A stretch of 64,000 nt of DNA from Uranotaenia lowii (Eukaryota > Arthropoda > Insecta > Diptera > Culicidae), in NCBI RefSeq assembly GCF_029784155.1, contig NC_073693.1, forward strand, positions 352,551,117-352,615,116, written 5' to 3'. The translations under genes and the position numbers were made by a program. Shown in pieces: positions 47,680-60,551 of the stretch. Within the stretch, counting starts at the first letter, position 1; each line of letters opens with the position of its first letter. The notes beneath the pieces were generated by a model. That model saw only the letters and a list, made by a program, of their open reading frames with translations, ran no database searches and was not told where the DNA came from.

Positions 47680-47960
47680 AGTTCGCCAGATTGCCCGGTT
47701 TTATCCGGGTTTGAACGGATATTATATACGTAATTTTGGGAAATGCCAGTCCTGGCTGGTTACCTGGGAGCCTTAAATACGATTTAAATCTGCTGATGAA
47801 TTTTGATGAAAACAATTTTTTTTAAGATTTTTTTTCTTGGATTTCGTTGAGTAATTCCTGGGTTCTAACCCAATTTGCCAGGACATTGCTCCATACTCGG
47901 ACTGCGAACATAGATCCGGTTGACAATTTTGAAATCATGTGCCAGATTTTTTGATAAAAC
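47680..47960. mobile_element. Third, decayed copy of the TTGCCAGA element
   Basis: The left end AGTTCGCCAGATTGCCCGG, continuing GTTTTATCCGGGTTTG, is almost identical to the left end at 21689 and again follows TA (47678-47679). The rest is strongly diverged (CCAGTCCTGGCTGG, ATCCGG, TTTTGAAATCATG) and no matching right terminus is clear, so the end is approximate. Confidence 0.5.
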
Positions 47961-50449
47961 CTTAGTTTAATTCTAATTGTTTTGAAATTTATATCCCGTT
48001 TTTAGTTTAGACACAACATACCGATTTGAAGTAAAAATTCATCTTCATCACAGAAAGGCTGACTACTGCATGTTGAGAAAAAAAAGTCGTTAACGAACAT
48101 AAATTTTCTGTCCTAAGAACTAAGAAATTTAAGCTAAAAAATTTGAATTGTTTGAATTGTATAGATAGACACAACTTTATTATTTTCTAGGTTTTATAAT
48201 TGTTAATTGAATTATTGGTGCATTGAAGTTGTTTGAATTCTTCTACATTGTTAAAAAATGTGAAAAAAAATTCCAAGACATATATGGGCTTGAATACAAT
48301 ACATTCGAGGTAAATATAATTTTCAATAACAGTAACTTGGAAATATGACTGATATCGTAAGCTTGGAGTTCTCTTGTTTTATTATGAAATCAATGATTTT
48401 TCAACAAACCGAAAGAATATATGTATATTAAATAACAACTTAAACACAGTGTGATGTAAAATTAGAAGACAAAAATCAATGAAAAAATATGATTGAATAA
48501 GATTTGAAAATACAGTGACCTATCGGTTTTGTTGCGGTACGATTTGGACAGAGTTTCAAAAACGAACGGATTCTGCGTAATTGTTTCAATAAGTATATGC
48601 CACGTTCATTAATTTTTTTGGTCACCATAAATTTAAAAAAAAACTTTAAAAATATTCATCAGTACTTTTAAAGTTTTTTAATTCTAATTGGAATTTTTTT
48701 TTGCTGCCTCTAGTATCAAAATAGGAAACTTACTTTCAACAATGCACAGTGTGAAAAATAGTGTATAAAAATATTATTCAAAATTTTCCCTCCTACACAA
48801 ACGAAATTTATAAAAATATATTCTCCTTTAGTGAAAATGTCTATAAAATCGATTGGATATACATAGTATCAGACGCCGCACGAGCTTACGAACGGAGATA
48901 TAGTTCCTTTTGAACCCCAAATTCCGCTATATTTTGTAATCAATCCAGAAAAACACGGATTAACGATTAAGACTAAAACATGTTGAACCAAATGAAACCT
49001 ATCTTGTGTGAATTTTTTTTTTTCAAGGAATCAAATAAAGGCTGTTTTAGCTTAGGGTTACCATTTCCCGCAATGCTAAAAAGAGAAGAAAAAATCCAAA
49101 AGGATAAGGGAAACAGTATGAGAAAACAGAGTTATTTAAAGTCATTCAAATACTGCCAATTTTTTGGGAATTATAGGTATAACGAAGTATTCCAGATTGC
49201 ATGCTTTTTCAAAGAAAAAAAAAAGAAAAAGCCCAATCCGGCCTGGTTGCCGAGGAAGGAAGGAGGAAAACTGCCCGGGTTTATCCGAAATCTAAGCCAA
49301 ATCCAATCCAAAACCACTTTTTTTACATAATGTATGATTTTTGAGCTCGTTCCATCAAAATACACGTGCACACATTTTTTTAATGTTAAATATGAATTGA
49401 ACACCGCTGATGCGACTCAATAAACATAATTTTCAAGTGTTCATTTTTACTTTTTCTCTCTTTTTGGCTATTTGATAACTGTTCGGGGGTTTATTGCAAA
49501 CTCAAATGTGCCTATTGCACTCACTGTAAATTACGATTCAAAGGTGCTTTCAAGAAAACGGGATATTTAGGTAAGGTATTGAAAGTTTTTGTAAGCTGTA
49601 TTTCTTTCGTATTTCTTGTATAAGATGTAGTAAACACACTTCACATAGATACTGAAACAAACAAGTTTATTTTTCTGATTAAATAGCTCTCATCAAAAAA
49701 GAGTACATTTCATGTTATTTCACAAAAAGAACAGTTCGCCAATTACTCGATAGGAAAAGAGTGAATGTACTCTTAAAAGAGTACGTATAGTAACCCTATT
49801 TTAGCTGATACAGGTTTTTTGAGAAATCAAAAAAAAAACTGTTTCAGCCACCGCACGCATCGAAAACTGAAGTATTGGCCGTTTTACCTTCAATTTTCTA
49901 ACATCGAAATATGAAATTTGAAGTAAATTTGTTCCAGAGCCTTTAATCGTGAATCAATTTGAATTGATCCTGAACTGGATACAGTATCCAAAATTTGAAA
50001 ACAGGAATACAATTTTAATATTGATAATATAGAACCAGAGCCTCCATACTGATATTCATCTCATTCAGAACCAAATTTCTATCAACAATTGAGAAAATTT
50101 TGAAAAACAAAAGCAGACTTTTGACCCTGGGATTAATTTTCGAAGTTTTAGGCATCAGTTATGAGTCAAGATTGTTACTCTTGTATAACTTTACTTAATC
50201 ATCAAAATTTGATAAGGAAATTTAAATTTTGAATGTAGAGCTGGATTCTCATAGGGAAGGGTGGTTTAAACCCTAATGTAAGCAAAAAAAAACTGAATCC
50301 ACCAATCCCACTCATTCTAAGCTATCGCCTCTTAAGTTCTTTGAAAGCCATGAAAACTCCACATCTGGAATCTGAGCCAAAACTTTTCAACCCTTGTCAG
50401 TTGTTAACTGGCAGTTAGCAAAAACTAATGGAATACATCAACACCTCAA
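47961..50449. other. AT-rich DNA with possible repeat remnants
   Basis: No gene. At about 49056-49290 GC-richer words (TTACCATTTCCCGCAATGC, GCCCGGGTTTATCCG) recall the CCCGG-containing transposon family in this window, but the match is weak. The 116-codon frame at 48980 lies across this segment and shows no motif. Confidence 0.4.
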
Positions 50450-50790
50450 CACGTCTGAACGCAACAACAAGCGGAAAATGTTTCATCTCTTCGCCGAGCA
50501 AGCAACTTTAGCGCTTGTTCAAAAATTGACTTATAGAATGCATAGAAATCCAGGTCCCTTGAAAATAACCATGAAGTCAACCATAACGTCAAAAACAAAA
50601 AAAAAATATTGAAAAAAATTCCCACCAAAAGTGGCTCCAGAGACTGGTCAAATATTTATGATATAAATCCCTCTAAATAGCTGTGGCTGATAAGTTTTAA
50701 ACTTCATTTTCAAAATAATGTTGGCTTAATTTTTAAAACAAAAAACATGATAATTTAAAGTGGCTCCAGAGACTTAAAAGGTGTCAGTAC
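50450..50790. repeat. Dispersed repeat related to 44335-44615
   Basis: Shared blocks in the same order are TCTGAACG, ACAACAAGCGGAARATG, AGAAATCCAGGTC, AAGTGGCTCCAGAGACTGGT, CTGATAAGTTTTAAAMTTCA and a final GTGGYTCMAGAGACTTAA. The copy at 50450 keeps two exact GTGGCTCCAGAGA motifs (50631 and 50760). The class is unknown. Confidence 0.65.
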
Positions 50791-51784
50791 TGTTAATTTT
50801 TAAAAAAAGTTTAAATTTGATTTTAACCTGAAAGTAAAAAAAACATTACTAACAAGTCATATTCTCTGGAGCGATATAATAAATTGAAGAAGACTTTCAA
50901 TAAACTTAAAATAATTGGAATCTACTGAGTTAAATTTGTTGACACAAAATGTTCAAAAATACCTCTTAAAGAGCATTCGCTAACTTTTGAAACACTTTTT
51001 TGGCAACCGAGATTCCGAGAAACCCTTGTTTGTCGCCAAACTCTCCAAACATAGCTAAAATGTTTCAATTGAATGCACGGATAGTAGCGGCAATGTTTAC
51101 CTCTATCATCATCATCAGTAGCATCATCTTGGTTCGTTCGTTCGTTCATCCGTTCGCTTTCCCCCGTTTATGTACCGCTCGGTGATGGATATTATTTGAA
51201 ATCAGATTAAACCGTGCTCTGTGATTTTGCGAACCCGGTCCCATCATCCCCTTCCCCAGTGGTGATTCGCTCGCTAAACTTCCTGTTTAGCAACCTTAAC
51301 TTCAGTGGCTCCAGAGAGCGACAACGGATGGTCGACAAACGACAGCTTGGAAGCTTGACGTCCTCATCCTTGCTGCCACGAAATGTAGATACACAATGCT
51401 GTGGAGCTTTCATTCGATGTAGCTTCCCAGCAGCCCGGGAAGATTGTATCGTTTCCTGAGGCATGGGAAAAGATCTCTTTCGCAAACCGGGGCACAACAA
51501 CCAAATACCTGCCCCGTTTGATCTTATTGTGTTGTTTGGCCAATAAAGTAAACGTTGGAAGCCTGATTAAATTGGAAATGTACCGACGGTGTTCTTCGGA
51601 AAGTGATAGGGCGATGTTTTCCTACAAATAGACACTAATCTTTCCGTCACTGATGCTATTGCCTTTGATCTGATTGTCGATCTTCAAAGAGTTGACATTA
51701 AAATCCTATGAGATTTGAATAAAAGAAAAAGTTATAACAAAAAAGCACTTCAAAAGTAAAAGATCGAGAATTCAAAAACTAAGT
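50791..51784. other. Gene-free stretch with a balanced-composition island
   Basis: The section about 50990-51640 is less AT-rich and includes another GTGGCTCCAGAGA at 51305. Overlapping frames of 61-97 codons on both strands show no motif. Nothing supports an exon call. Confidence 0.45.
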
Positions 51785-52558
51785 GTCAAAATTGTCAAAA
51801 TTGTCAAAATTGTCAAAATTGCCAAATTGTCAAAATTGTTAAAATTGTCAAAATTGTCAAAATTGTCAAAATTGTCAAAATTGTCAAAATTGTCAAAATT
51901 GTCAAAATTGTCAAAATTGTCAAAATTGTCAAAATTGTCAAAATTGTCAAAATTGTCAAAATTGTCAAAATTGTCAAAATTGTCAAGATTGTCAAAATTG
52001 TCAAAATTATCAAAATTGCCAAATTGTCAAAATTGTTAAAATTGTCAAAATTGTCAAAATTGTCAAAATTGTCAAAATTGTCAAAATTGTCAAAATTGTC
52101 AAAATTGTCAAAATTGTCAAAATTGTCAAAATTGTCAAAATTGTCAAAATTGTCAAAATTGTCAAAATTGTCAAAATTGTCAAAATTGTCAAAATTGTCA
52201 AAATTTTCAAAATTGTCAAAATTGTCAAAATTGTCAAAATTGTCAAAATTGTCAAAATTGTCAAAATTGTCAAAATTGTCAAAATTGTCAAAAATTGTCA
52301 AAATTGTCAAAATTGTCAAAATTGTCAAAATTGTCAAAATTGTCAAAATTGTCAAAATTGTCAAAATTGTCAAAATTGTCAAAATTGTCAAAATTGTCAA
52401 AATTGTCAAAATTGTCAAAATTGTCAAAATTGTCAAAATTGTCAAAATTGTCAAAATTGTCAAAATTGTCAAAATTGTCAAAATTGTCAAAATTGTCAAA
52501 TTTGTCAAAATTGTGAAAATTGTCAAAATTTGCAAAATTGGCAAAATTGTCAAAATTG
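51785..52558. repeat. 9-bp satellite block, inverted orientation (TTGTCAAAA)n
   Basis: About 86 units of the reverse complement of the 38515 array. A variant pair GCCAAATTGTCAAAATTGTT occurs at 51821 and again at 52018, so a 197-bp segment of the array was duplicated as a block. The right edge decays (TTTGTC, TTGTGAAAA, TTTGCAAAATTGGC) and runs into a CTGAACTGAAACTGAACC tract. Confidence 0.95.
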
Positions 52559-54948
52559 ATTTGTCGAACTCTGAACTGAAACTGAACCTAAATTTCAACA
52601 AAATTGGAAACTGGACTAAAACACCATGGTGTTTAAAAACCAATTGCAAATTAGGTTAATTTTTCACAAACCTTCAACCAAATCTGAGTAAAGAGCAAAT
52701 CAACCGAAGACGACCGAAATTCATCCAACTGTTTGCACGCTATTAGTCTTTCTCAAATCTTCAGAGGGCTTCGTTCAAGTTTCGTCCAAAGAAAGTATGA
52801 AGAGGGCATACTTTGCACTTGAGGGAGCCAGGAAATCATCCGTTCTCATCCATCACTTTGAAGCAGCGAGTGGGATATGATGATTGAGCTACCCACGATA
52901 AGAGCAAAAGCGGGAAAAGAAAAACAAAACTGTTTCGTCGTTTCTGATACAAGTTTTTCCATTCGTTTTTGATTTTGGTTTCAAACTTTCCACATTGTGG
53001 CACGTTGAAAGTTAGGCTTTGAAATATGTAAACAAATCCCTTTCCCTCGATTGTGGGTTCAAATGTTGTTATTTGAAGGTATCTTTCTTAGAAGGGAAAC
53101 GAATTGTTTGAAAGTAATATTTTGTTTTTTTTTTTTCAGGAAATAGTGCCTTTCACAAGATATTAATTCTTGATTTGACTGGAGTCTTGATTTTTGTTCT
53201 TAAAATTGTGTGGATCAAATCAATAAAAAAAAAAGTTGATTATAATTTCTTCCATTCGCTCGATGCATCCCGCTGAGTCCAAATCACGTCGAGGTCGACC
53301 CCACTAATGGTCGATTTTTCTATCAGAATCAGCCAAAAAAAAAAACGGATAACAAACAAACCAACCAACCTAAAACCAGGGCTTGATTTGGTTTGAAGGG
53401 TTGGTTTTCGGTGAATGTGAAATCATTCCTGTGTCAAATCCAATCATGCTCAGGGTATTTTTTCCCTTTTTTCCGATTCTATCCAAAGGCAGAAGAAAGA
53501 AAGCTCTGCCATTGTTCGGCTGAAATCTGAGAAGTAGCGAAAGATAAACATAGAGAGACAATCTCAGTGAATGGGGCAATCCCTTTTGGCCTCGTGCTGT
53601 TTTGTTTCCGATTTTTTTTTGCATTCTGAGAAACGAGATTTTCTAAGTGGCCGGTTGTGACAGAACGATGAGAGAAGGGAAAACTGACTCAGAATCTTTG
53701 GAGCTCAGATAGTGGCTTCGAAAAGCTCCGGCTTGAAATCTGGCCTGAATCGTGTGAGCACAAGAACCGCGTTCATTGTTGATTGGATGAGGCGTGTTTT
53801 CGTTGACTTTTTGATTACCAGCTTATCTATCTGGAAGCGTTTTAGGACCTAAACATTTAAAAACAGAAAAGCTAAACGATCAAATTTGATCAACTGATAG
53901 GTACGTCTCTCTCACTCAAAATACTGAACGTACACCAAAAGCTCATCATACCTACGCTTTAAAATGAAAAATTTTGTTAGTGGTTTGTAAGATTTTTACT
54001 ACAGTCGTCTGAATATTTTGATGCAGATTTTGAGCACTTTTTTTCAGACATTTGTAATTGGCATATTTTTCTCTCTCACTGCAGGACAAAATTTTTCCGC
54101 ATTTTTTTTTTTTCGTCTTGTCACACAACCAGAAGTTCAAAGTGGAAGTACTCCGGTATTTCCATGCTGCTGATGAGAAGATTGTTTTTTTTATCAAAGA
54201 AACCAAAATAATTCAAAATCAAGCATAATCTTCGACTTCAAATCGTCAAATCTCAAACAAGTTCAAATCCTTCGTCAACATTTTAACAATAATAACTTAT
54301 TTCGCGATTTTGCCATACATTCTGATCAATCCATCGCTCGTCATAAATTCGACACTCACTAACGGGTTGATCGCACGAACTTCCGCAAAAACGCCTCGGG
54401 AGCAAGCAATGGCAGCGACACGAAATCTGCTTGAAGGAAATTGTCGTCGACGACGACGACGATGGTTATGAATATTTATATCCCTATGCTCAAGACGACG
54501 ACAACAAATGGGAAGCAAGATTTTGCTACCCCGCAGCTAGCTAGTTCCTCGACGATAGTGTATGTGGTGTGTGGGTGGATGGCTGCTTGAAGTAGTAGTA
54601 CCTAATATTTGAAGGAGCTCCTAATATATTCATCAGATAAATTGTTTTTCGTTGGTGTCGTGGAGGTTTAGAATCCATTCAACAGCTATAGGTTGACCCC
54701 TTTTAACCAATTTCGGAAGGATGCCAGGAAAATTGTAAATGCATTAACATGTTTAGCAGCACTTTGCATCTCTGCCCAGGGCTAAAATGTTTTCGGTTCG
54801 GTCCAATTTGAGCTATTTTTGTGGCCTGTAATCAGGATGGCGTAAATGAGTTTCCTGATAGGGAACCAAAAATAACTTTTCCCCATTTTTTTTGGGAAAA
54901 AGTCAGAAATAGCCAAACATCCAGAAAAAAACTATTCGTACGGGATCA
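52559..54948. other. Gene-free stretch
   Basis: Mixed composition, with open frames no longer than 84 codons. A (GAC)n microsatellite lies at about 54449-54465. No gene or transposon end recognised. Confidence 0.5.
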
Positions 54949-55698
54949 ACAAAATTGTCAAAATTTTCAAAATTGTTAAAATTGTCAAAATTGTCAAAAT
55001 TGTCAAAATTGTCAAAATTGTCAAAATTGTCAAAATTGTCAAAATTGTCAAAATTGTCAAATTAGTCAAAATTATCAAAATTGTCAAAATTGTCAAAATT
55101 GTCAAAATTGTCAAAATTGTCAAAATTGTCAAAATTGTCAAAATTGTCAAAATTGTCAAAATTGTCAAAATTGTCAAAATTGTCAAAATGTCAAAATTGT
55201 CAAAATTGTCAAAATTGTCAAAATTGTTAAAATTGTCAAAATTGTCAAAATTGTCAAAATTGTCAAAATTGTCAAAATGTCAAAATTGTCAAAATTGTTA
55301 AAATTGTCAAAATTGTCAAAATTGTCAAAATTGTCAAAATTGTCAAAATTGTCAAAATTGTCAAAATTGTCAAAATTGTCAAAATTGTCAAAATTGTCAA
55401 AATTGTCAAAATTGTCAAAATTGTCAAAATTGTCAAAATTGTCAAAATTGTCAAAATTGTCAAAATTGTCAAAATTGTCAAAATTGTCAAAATTGTCAAA
55501 ATTTTCAAAATTGTCAAAATTGTCAAAATTGTCAAAATTGTCAAAATTGTCAAAATTGTCAAAATTGTCAAAATTGTCAAAATTGTCAAAATTGTCAAAA
55601 TTGTCAAAATTGTCAAAATTGTCAAAATCGTCAAAACTGTCAAAATTGTCAAAATTGTCAAAATTGTCAAAATTGTCACAATTGTCAAATTGGTCAAA
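54949..55698. repeat. 9-bp satellite block, inverted orientation (TTGTCAAAA)n
   Basis: About 82 units in the same orientation as the 51785 block. Variants include GTCAAATTAGTC at about 55060, two 8-bp units (CAAAATGTC) at about 55187 and about 55276 that shift frame, and a changed pair (AAAATCGTCAAAACTGTC) at about 55625. Edges decay over two or three units. Confidence 0.95.
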
Positions 55699-58600
55699 AA
55701 GTGAAAATGGCTTTTCCGAAAAAGTGAAAAAAGAAATACTTTTCACTTTTATGGGAGCTCACTTTCAGTTGCTTTTTTTAAATTTGAAGGTTTTTATCAT
55801 CTGAGATTTGCTCATCAGTCTTTGTAAGAGGGGGTGCTTGAAGTTTAATTTTGGCTTTTCTATCACTTGATGATTCCACGCCACTGCGCTGGCACCGTCG
55901 AAAGCGAAGCCTCGAATGTAAACACACTTTAGCGCTAAGCTGTTAAAAGCATTACCAGTTTCGGAGCAATCAAGACGTTTTTTGAGGTGAAAAGTCGAAA
56001 GTTTGTGAGCCACTGCCCGAAAAGAAGCTCTTGAAAGATGGATGGCTTAATGTACACAATCGTTTTCTGAGAAGATTGAATTTTGAAATTGTGATTTGAG
56101 AGTTCAGTTTCCAGTAAAGAATTGATTTTTTAAAGTTAAGTGACTGTAAATTCCTCGAGTTGAGTTTTATTTTTTATAGTAACGCTCCAATTTAAAAAAA
56201 AAGACTTTTTACTGAATAACTCTGGAGCCGTCTTTTGTTCCGAGCATCAAGACGCGCTCGGATAACTTGAAGCCGGAAACAAACATTGAGGTCACTGGGA
56301 ACAATGGCAAAACTTGTCGGTTTTTCTGCTCCAGATGTTAAGAATGAAAACGGTGTCCGGAAAGAAGGATACCGGTGTGGCTGCATTGAAGTCAAGTGAG
56401 TAAATTTAAACCCCCCCGTTCACGGTAATATTTTTAACGGGTTTAATTCAAGCCAAGATGCGCCACTTCTGCCCTGTTCTATAGATGGTGGCCTTGTGCT
56501 CTACCAGTCCTAAACGAGTTGTTCTATGAGTTTCGTTAATGGAACGTCCCCCCTTACTTGCTGTCTTTTTACTAAGAGGACGTGAACGTTAGAAAGGGTA
56601 AGGGGGATGCATTCAACTTCTTCCTTCGTGTTGTTTGCTCAGGAAGATAACTTTCTGCCCGGTTGGATGGTAGAAAGTGGAAAATTTTGCTTAATTCGGT
56701 TCATGCAACGGCGGTTTTTGGCTGGATGTCGATATGAATATTAGAGCATGTCGTATTGCAACTTTTTTCGAATTTCAAAAAGCCTGTAGTCTCAAAAGTT
56801 TTCTTTTTGGTGTTTCCCTTAGAAGATACGAAGATCAACAAAGTTGAGCAAGAAATTCAATTTTTATTACAAAAAAAAATGGAAGGCTGGCTTTTGAAGA
56901 AAAAAAAATCATATTTATTTTCACAACAAAATATTTTTCATTCCCATACTAACCTGAATTTTAAGATTTACTCATGCAAAAATTACTTTGAAAGTTTTAC
57001 GGAAAAACGTAACTTTTTTGCCTCCCTCAAAAATTCAAAAAATACTCCAAATTAACTCAGTCTACCGTGGCCTGAATATCTAGGGTCAGTTTTTTGAGTT
57101 TTCAATGTTGCCCAATTGTTCTTTTCACTTTTGGTCATTACAGGGAACGATTATATAATAATTGATAAAGAGCTCATATTAACTCTCTGGAGCCACTGTT
57201 GATTTTGTGGAAATCAAACATTTGTATTCTATGCTTTTCAATATTAAAACCATGAATAGACTTGGACTTTGTAAAAATTTGATAAAAAATTTCACTTAAC
57301 AGGAAATCTAACTTTATTCTTAAATTAAAATATTCATCGCGTATTTTTAAACTATGTCTTCTTCAACTTAATTAAAAATTGACAATCCATTGACGACAAA
57401 CTGCAATTCCAAAAATGCCACATAAAATTGGAAAAAATATAAAAGTAAGAGGACACGTGTTAATCTCGGATAAGAGACCATTTTAATATTTCTGGATAAA
57501 TTATTAGAATTTCTAAAAGATATGGCTCATCTTGCCGAAAAAATTACAATTACAAATATAGCAACTGAAAAATTCGTCCAATTTTTTCAACCTTTCTGAA
57601 ATCACATCATAGGCAATGACGAATTACTATACTATCTATACTAGCTCGGATTTCTTTAACTTCAAAATTTACGAACTGTAGAAATTTGTTTTGATTTGTT
57701 AAAAAAACGAACAAATCAGTATGAGCAACTACATGCCAATCAAAAAGTAGAACAGTTCAACAAATGTGGATTAGTAAAAGTTTTTTATTCCATATTATCA
57801 TCGTTTTTTCTATTGTTCGGCTCTGAACATTTTTCTGCACCTCATTCTTGCGAAAACATTTTAAAGCCAGAACAGCAATGCCATTCCCGGAAACGACTCT
57901 CAGAATTTTCCAGCTCGGATCGCAAAAGTGACGCCTAGTTGCAGCAGCAAAAGAAGAATTATGCTGATGTCGACCGTAGGAAATCGTTATTATGTTTCCC
58001 CGCCCCAAGAGGTTCTGAACCGACTAAAGCTTAGCTCGGGTTTTTCCTCCCAGAAAACGGATGGGAAAGTTTTAATAAAATTGAAAATAGTTAAATGGCA
58101 TGTGTCCAACGTAGAGATAAAGTGCACCCAAAGTTAATTCTGTCTCAACTTGTGTTCCGTGCATCACACCACGAAGAATGGAAAGAAGACGCGACGTGCC
58201 CATCGATCGACTGCGAAAGCGAGCGTGAAACTATGCTAAAGATATTGCAATGCCCCTCCCTTCCTCTCGGAATCTAATGAAGACAAGTTGGAAAAGTTTC
58301 ACCCCCTCATTTCAAATTTTACTTTTTAAAGATGGGGTTAATTTTCTTTGTAGTATGCAGCTATTTCTCGACAACAACAGGTAAAGTTTTTCTTCATTCT
58401 CAAAGGATTAGCTTAAACTCAGAATAAAAAAAAACTAATTCAAATCGATTTCCAAGTAGTCTTACAGTGGCCGTCGATTATTTCCTTTTAATTTTGTTTA
58501 AGCATGAAGGAACAAACTTCCCTTTTTTCGTAACGGGTCCGCACTCTTGAAAATTTAAACCGGTGAACCATATTCAAATAACAAAAACCTTTACCCAATT

Positions 58601-59053
58601 GGGAGGAACTCACAGCACAATTCCATGTTCTGTTTTGTTCTCTTTCAGAAGAACTTTTTTGCCTCCCATTTTCCCACCATCGTGTGGTGCCCCGTGACTT
58701 TTGGGCAAGAGACGAAAGCTGTAAAATTTTATGACTTTTCCCGCCTTTTTACTCGCAAACAACAACATCAGTAGCAAAAAAACGAAAACCTGAAGGGATC
58801 CATTAGAAGCGGAGTGAAAACTTTTCGCGCGTTATTTTTTTATGTTGTTTTTGCTACTGTTGCAGTTATTTTGCTCTCGGGAGCATCTGTTTCGACGGTA
58901 GAGTTCGGGGAATAGTGAATGCATAAATTTTGCACCCCATATTGTAGTTTCGATTCAAATTCATACAAACCATACAGGGATCGAGGACATGAATGGCCAT
59001 CAACAATTTATGGACCCCAGAAATGAAACCGGGAAGAGGTTTTATCTGAATTG
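55699..59053. other. Gene-free stretch with scattered motif copies
   Basis: Mixed AT-rich and balanced sections. An inverted GTGGCTCCAGAGA lies at 57184-57196 and a partial one at about 56219. Open frames are under 100 codons and show no domain. No transposon recognised. Confidence 0.45.
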
Positions 59054-59068
59054 ATTTAATTGTCATCA
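59054..59068. repeat. Target-site duplication, left copy
   Basis: ATTTAATTGTCATCA, identical to 60537-60551. The two copies bracket the LINE insertion exactly. Confidence 0.9.
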
Positions 59069-59205
59069 TTATTATTATTATGGTTTATTATAGACATTTT
59101 ACCACTCCTGGGGTATTCGTGTCTTTTTAAAAATTACATTAATATTAAATACTAAAAAAAATACAACTACTAAACTACTGCTAATTATAATTAATTTTAA
59201 CCTAC

Positions 59206-59631
59206 TTAAATAAGTTCGAATAGTTTACCCTCTTTCAGAAATTTGATGAGATTGTTTTCCTTGTCTGCATCATTCGCCAAAACCTCATAGATCGTCCCTG
59301 TTATGTTGTACTTTTTTCGGGGTTCTTCGTAGCCTTTACAGTCGATGAGGATGTGTTCAACTGTTCTTATGACGCCGCAAAAAGAACATGTTGGCGGGCT
59401 GTTGCGTTCGAATAAATATGAATGTGTGAATCTAGTGTGTCCAATACGCAACCTGGTTAAAACACGTTGTTCGGAAGCGCATTTACGATCAACATATTTG
59501 GTTGGGTAAGATTTGTTGATGCGTAAAAAACATCTCGATTGCCACCAGGTTGTTGTCCATTTATTCCAAATTTGTCGTCTTATTTCGAAGACTGCATCCT
59601 GAGATGGTAATGGATATTTTGAGGAGGAATT
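59206..59631 (-). pseudogene. LINE ORF2 C-terminal part with Cys/His motif, frameshifted
   Basis: The frame continues the RNase H region one frame over, with QDAVFEIRRQIWNKW then CSFCGVIRTVEHILIDC, the Cys-X2-Cys...His-X4-Cys motif usual at the end of I-type ORF2 proteins. It ends at a stop at 59206-59208. The overlap of the two frames at 59580-59631 fits a 1-nt deletion (or 2-nt insertion) in an originally continuous gene. Confidence 0.8.
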
Positions 59632-60536
59632 TTACGAGCCTCATTTGCATGGAAGTCTGCTTTATCATTCCCAAATATCCCTGAGTGTCCTGGTATCCAC
59701 GCGAACACCACATTTCGGGTCTGGATCAATTTTTCAATTTCCTGAATCCATGGGTGTTTGGAGCGTCCTCTTTTCAGAGCGTCAAGGCAGCTTGCTGAGT
59801 CGCTCAATATCAAATTTTTCCCATCTGGTAAACATTCTTCTACAGCCTTTTTAAGTGCGTATGCTTCAGCCGAAAATATGCTACAACTACCCGGAAGTGG
59901 AAATTCCATTACAGTTTCTCCATCAACCAGAGCTGCTCCTGTTCCATCGTTAGTCTTAGATCCATCAGTATAAATGATATTATAATCGTGGTATTTATCA
60001 TATATAAACGCTTTGAAAGTCGGAACAACTTTGTGTCTGAATGTCCCAGCTTTCAGACATTGTTTGATTCTGTCATCTATTTGAGGTTCTTTAAAATTCC
60101 ATTCGCGGTCTATGCATCGCCTTAGTTTTGATATTGTAGGGATTGTACAGCCAGTTGTGTCATAGTACAATGTTGAAATTCTGGCAAAAGACATAAAATT
60201 TGCTTCGTTCAATTTTTCGCTTAATCGGATTACAAGCTGAGCTATTCGCTGAATAACTAGCATATCAAAGGGAAGACAGCCAGATTCAGAATGAATGGAT
60301 GTTACTGGACTTGATCGAAATGCACCAGATGCAAGTCTTACTACAGCGTTGTAAGTAGGAGCAAGAATTTCAAACATTTTTTCTGTATTTTGACTAAGGA
60401 AGCCGACTCCATACAGCAGTTTTGAAACAATCAAAGAAAATCCGGTGGTAAGAAGTATTCTGCGGTTCCCTCTTTTCAATTTATTTCCTAAAATTCTTAA
60501 AATTCTTATTCGGTTTTCACAGCTTCTTTTAATCAA
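59580..60536 (-). pseudogene. LINE ORF2 fragment: end of reverse transcriptase and RNase H
   Basis: About 318 codons, open to the truncated 5' end with no true start codon. Residues 1-180 are the post-polymerase connector (KRSCENRIRILR, LLYGVG). The RNase H domain follows with its acidic set intact: Asp191 in YTDGS, Glu224 in SAEAYAL, Asp246 in LSDSAS and Asp294 in KADFHAN, plus His284 in IPGHSG. In a complete element this activity removes the RNA strand during integration. The frame ends at a stop caused by a frameshift between 59580 and 59631, which separates it from its C-terminal part. The truncated copy cannot mobilise itself. Confidence 0.8.
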
Positions 60537-60551
60537 ATTTAATTGTCATCA
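60537..60551. repeat. Target-site duplication, right copy
   Basis: Identical to 59054-59068. It continues into ATGACAATG, so the pre-insertion site was the palindrome ATTGTCATCAATGACAAT. Confidence 0.9.

Larger units (their letters stand above)
59069..60536 (-). mobile_element. 5'-truncated I-clade-like LINE with TAA tail
   Basis: A 1,468-bp non-LTR retrotransposon fragment lying between two perfect 15-bp direct repeats. On the minus strand it begins just after the reverse-transcriptase core, runs through an RNase H domain and a C-terminal Cys/His motif, and ends in (TAA)4 at about 59069-59080. An RNase H domain plus a TAA tail points to the I clade (I factor, MosquI-like elements); this is family knowledge, and the exact clade is inference. 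The 5' truncation falls exactly at the duplication, as expected from incomplete target-primed reverse transcription. Confidence 0.85.

Noticed and set aside
54297..54518. 73-codon Arg-rich frame on minus
   Set aside because: The Arg run comes from a (GAC)n microsatellite. There is no other support.
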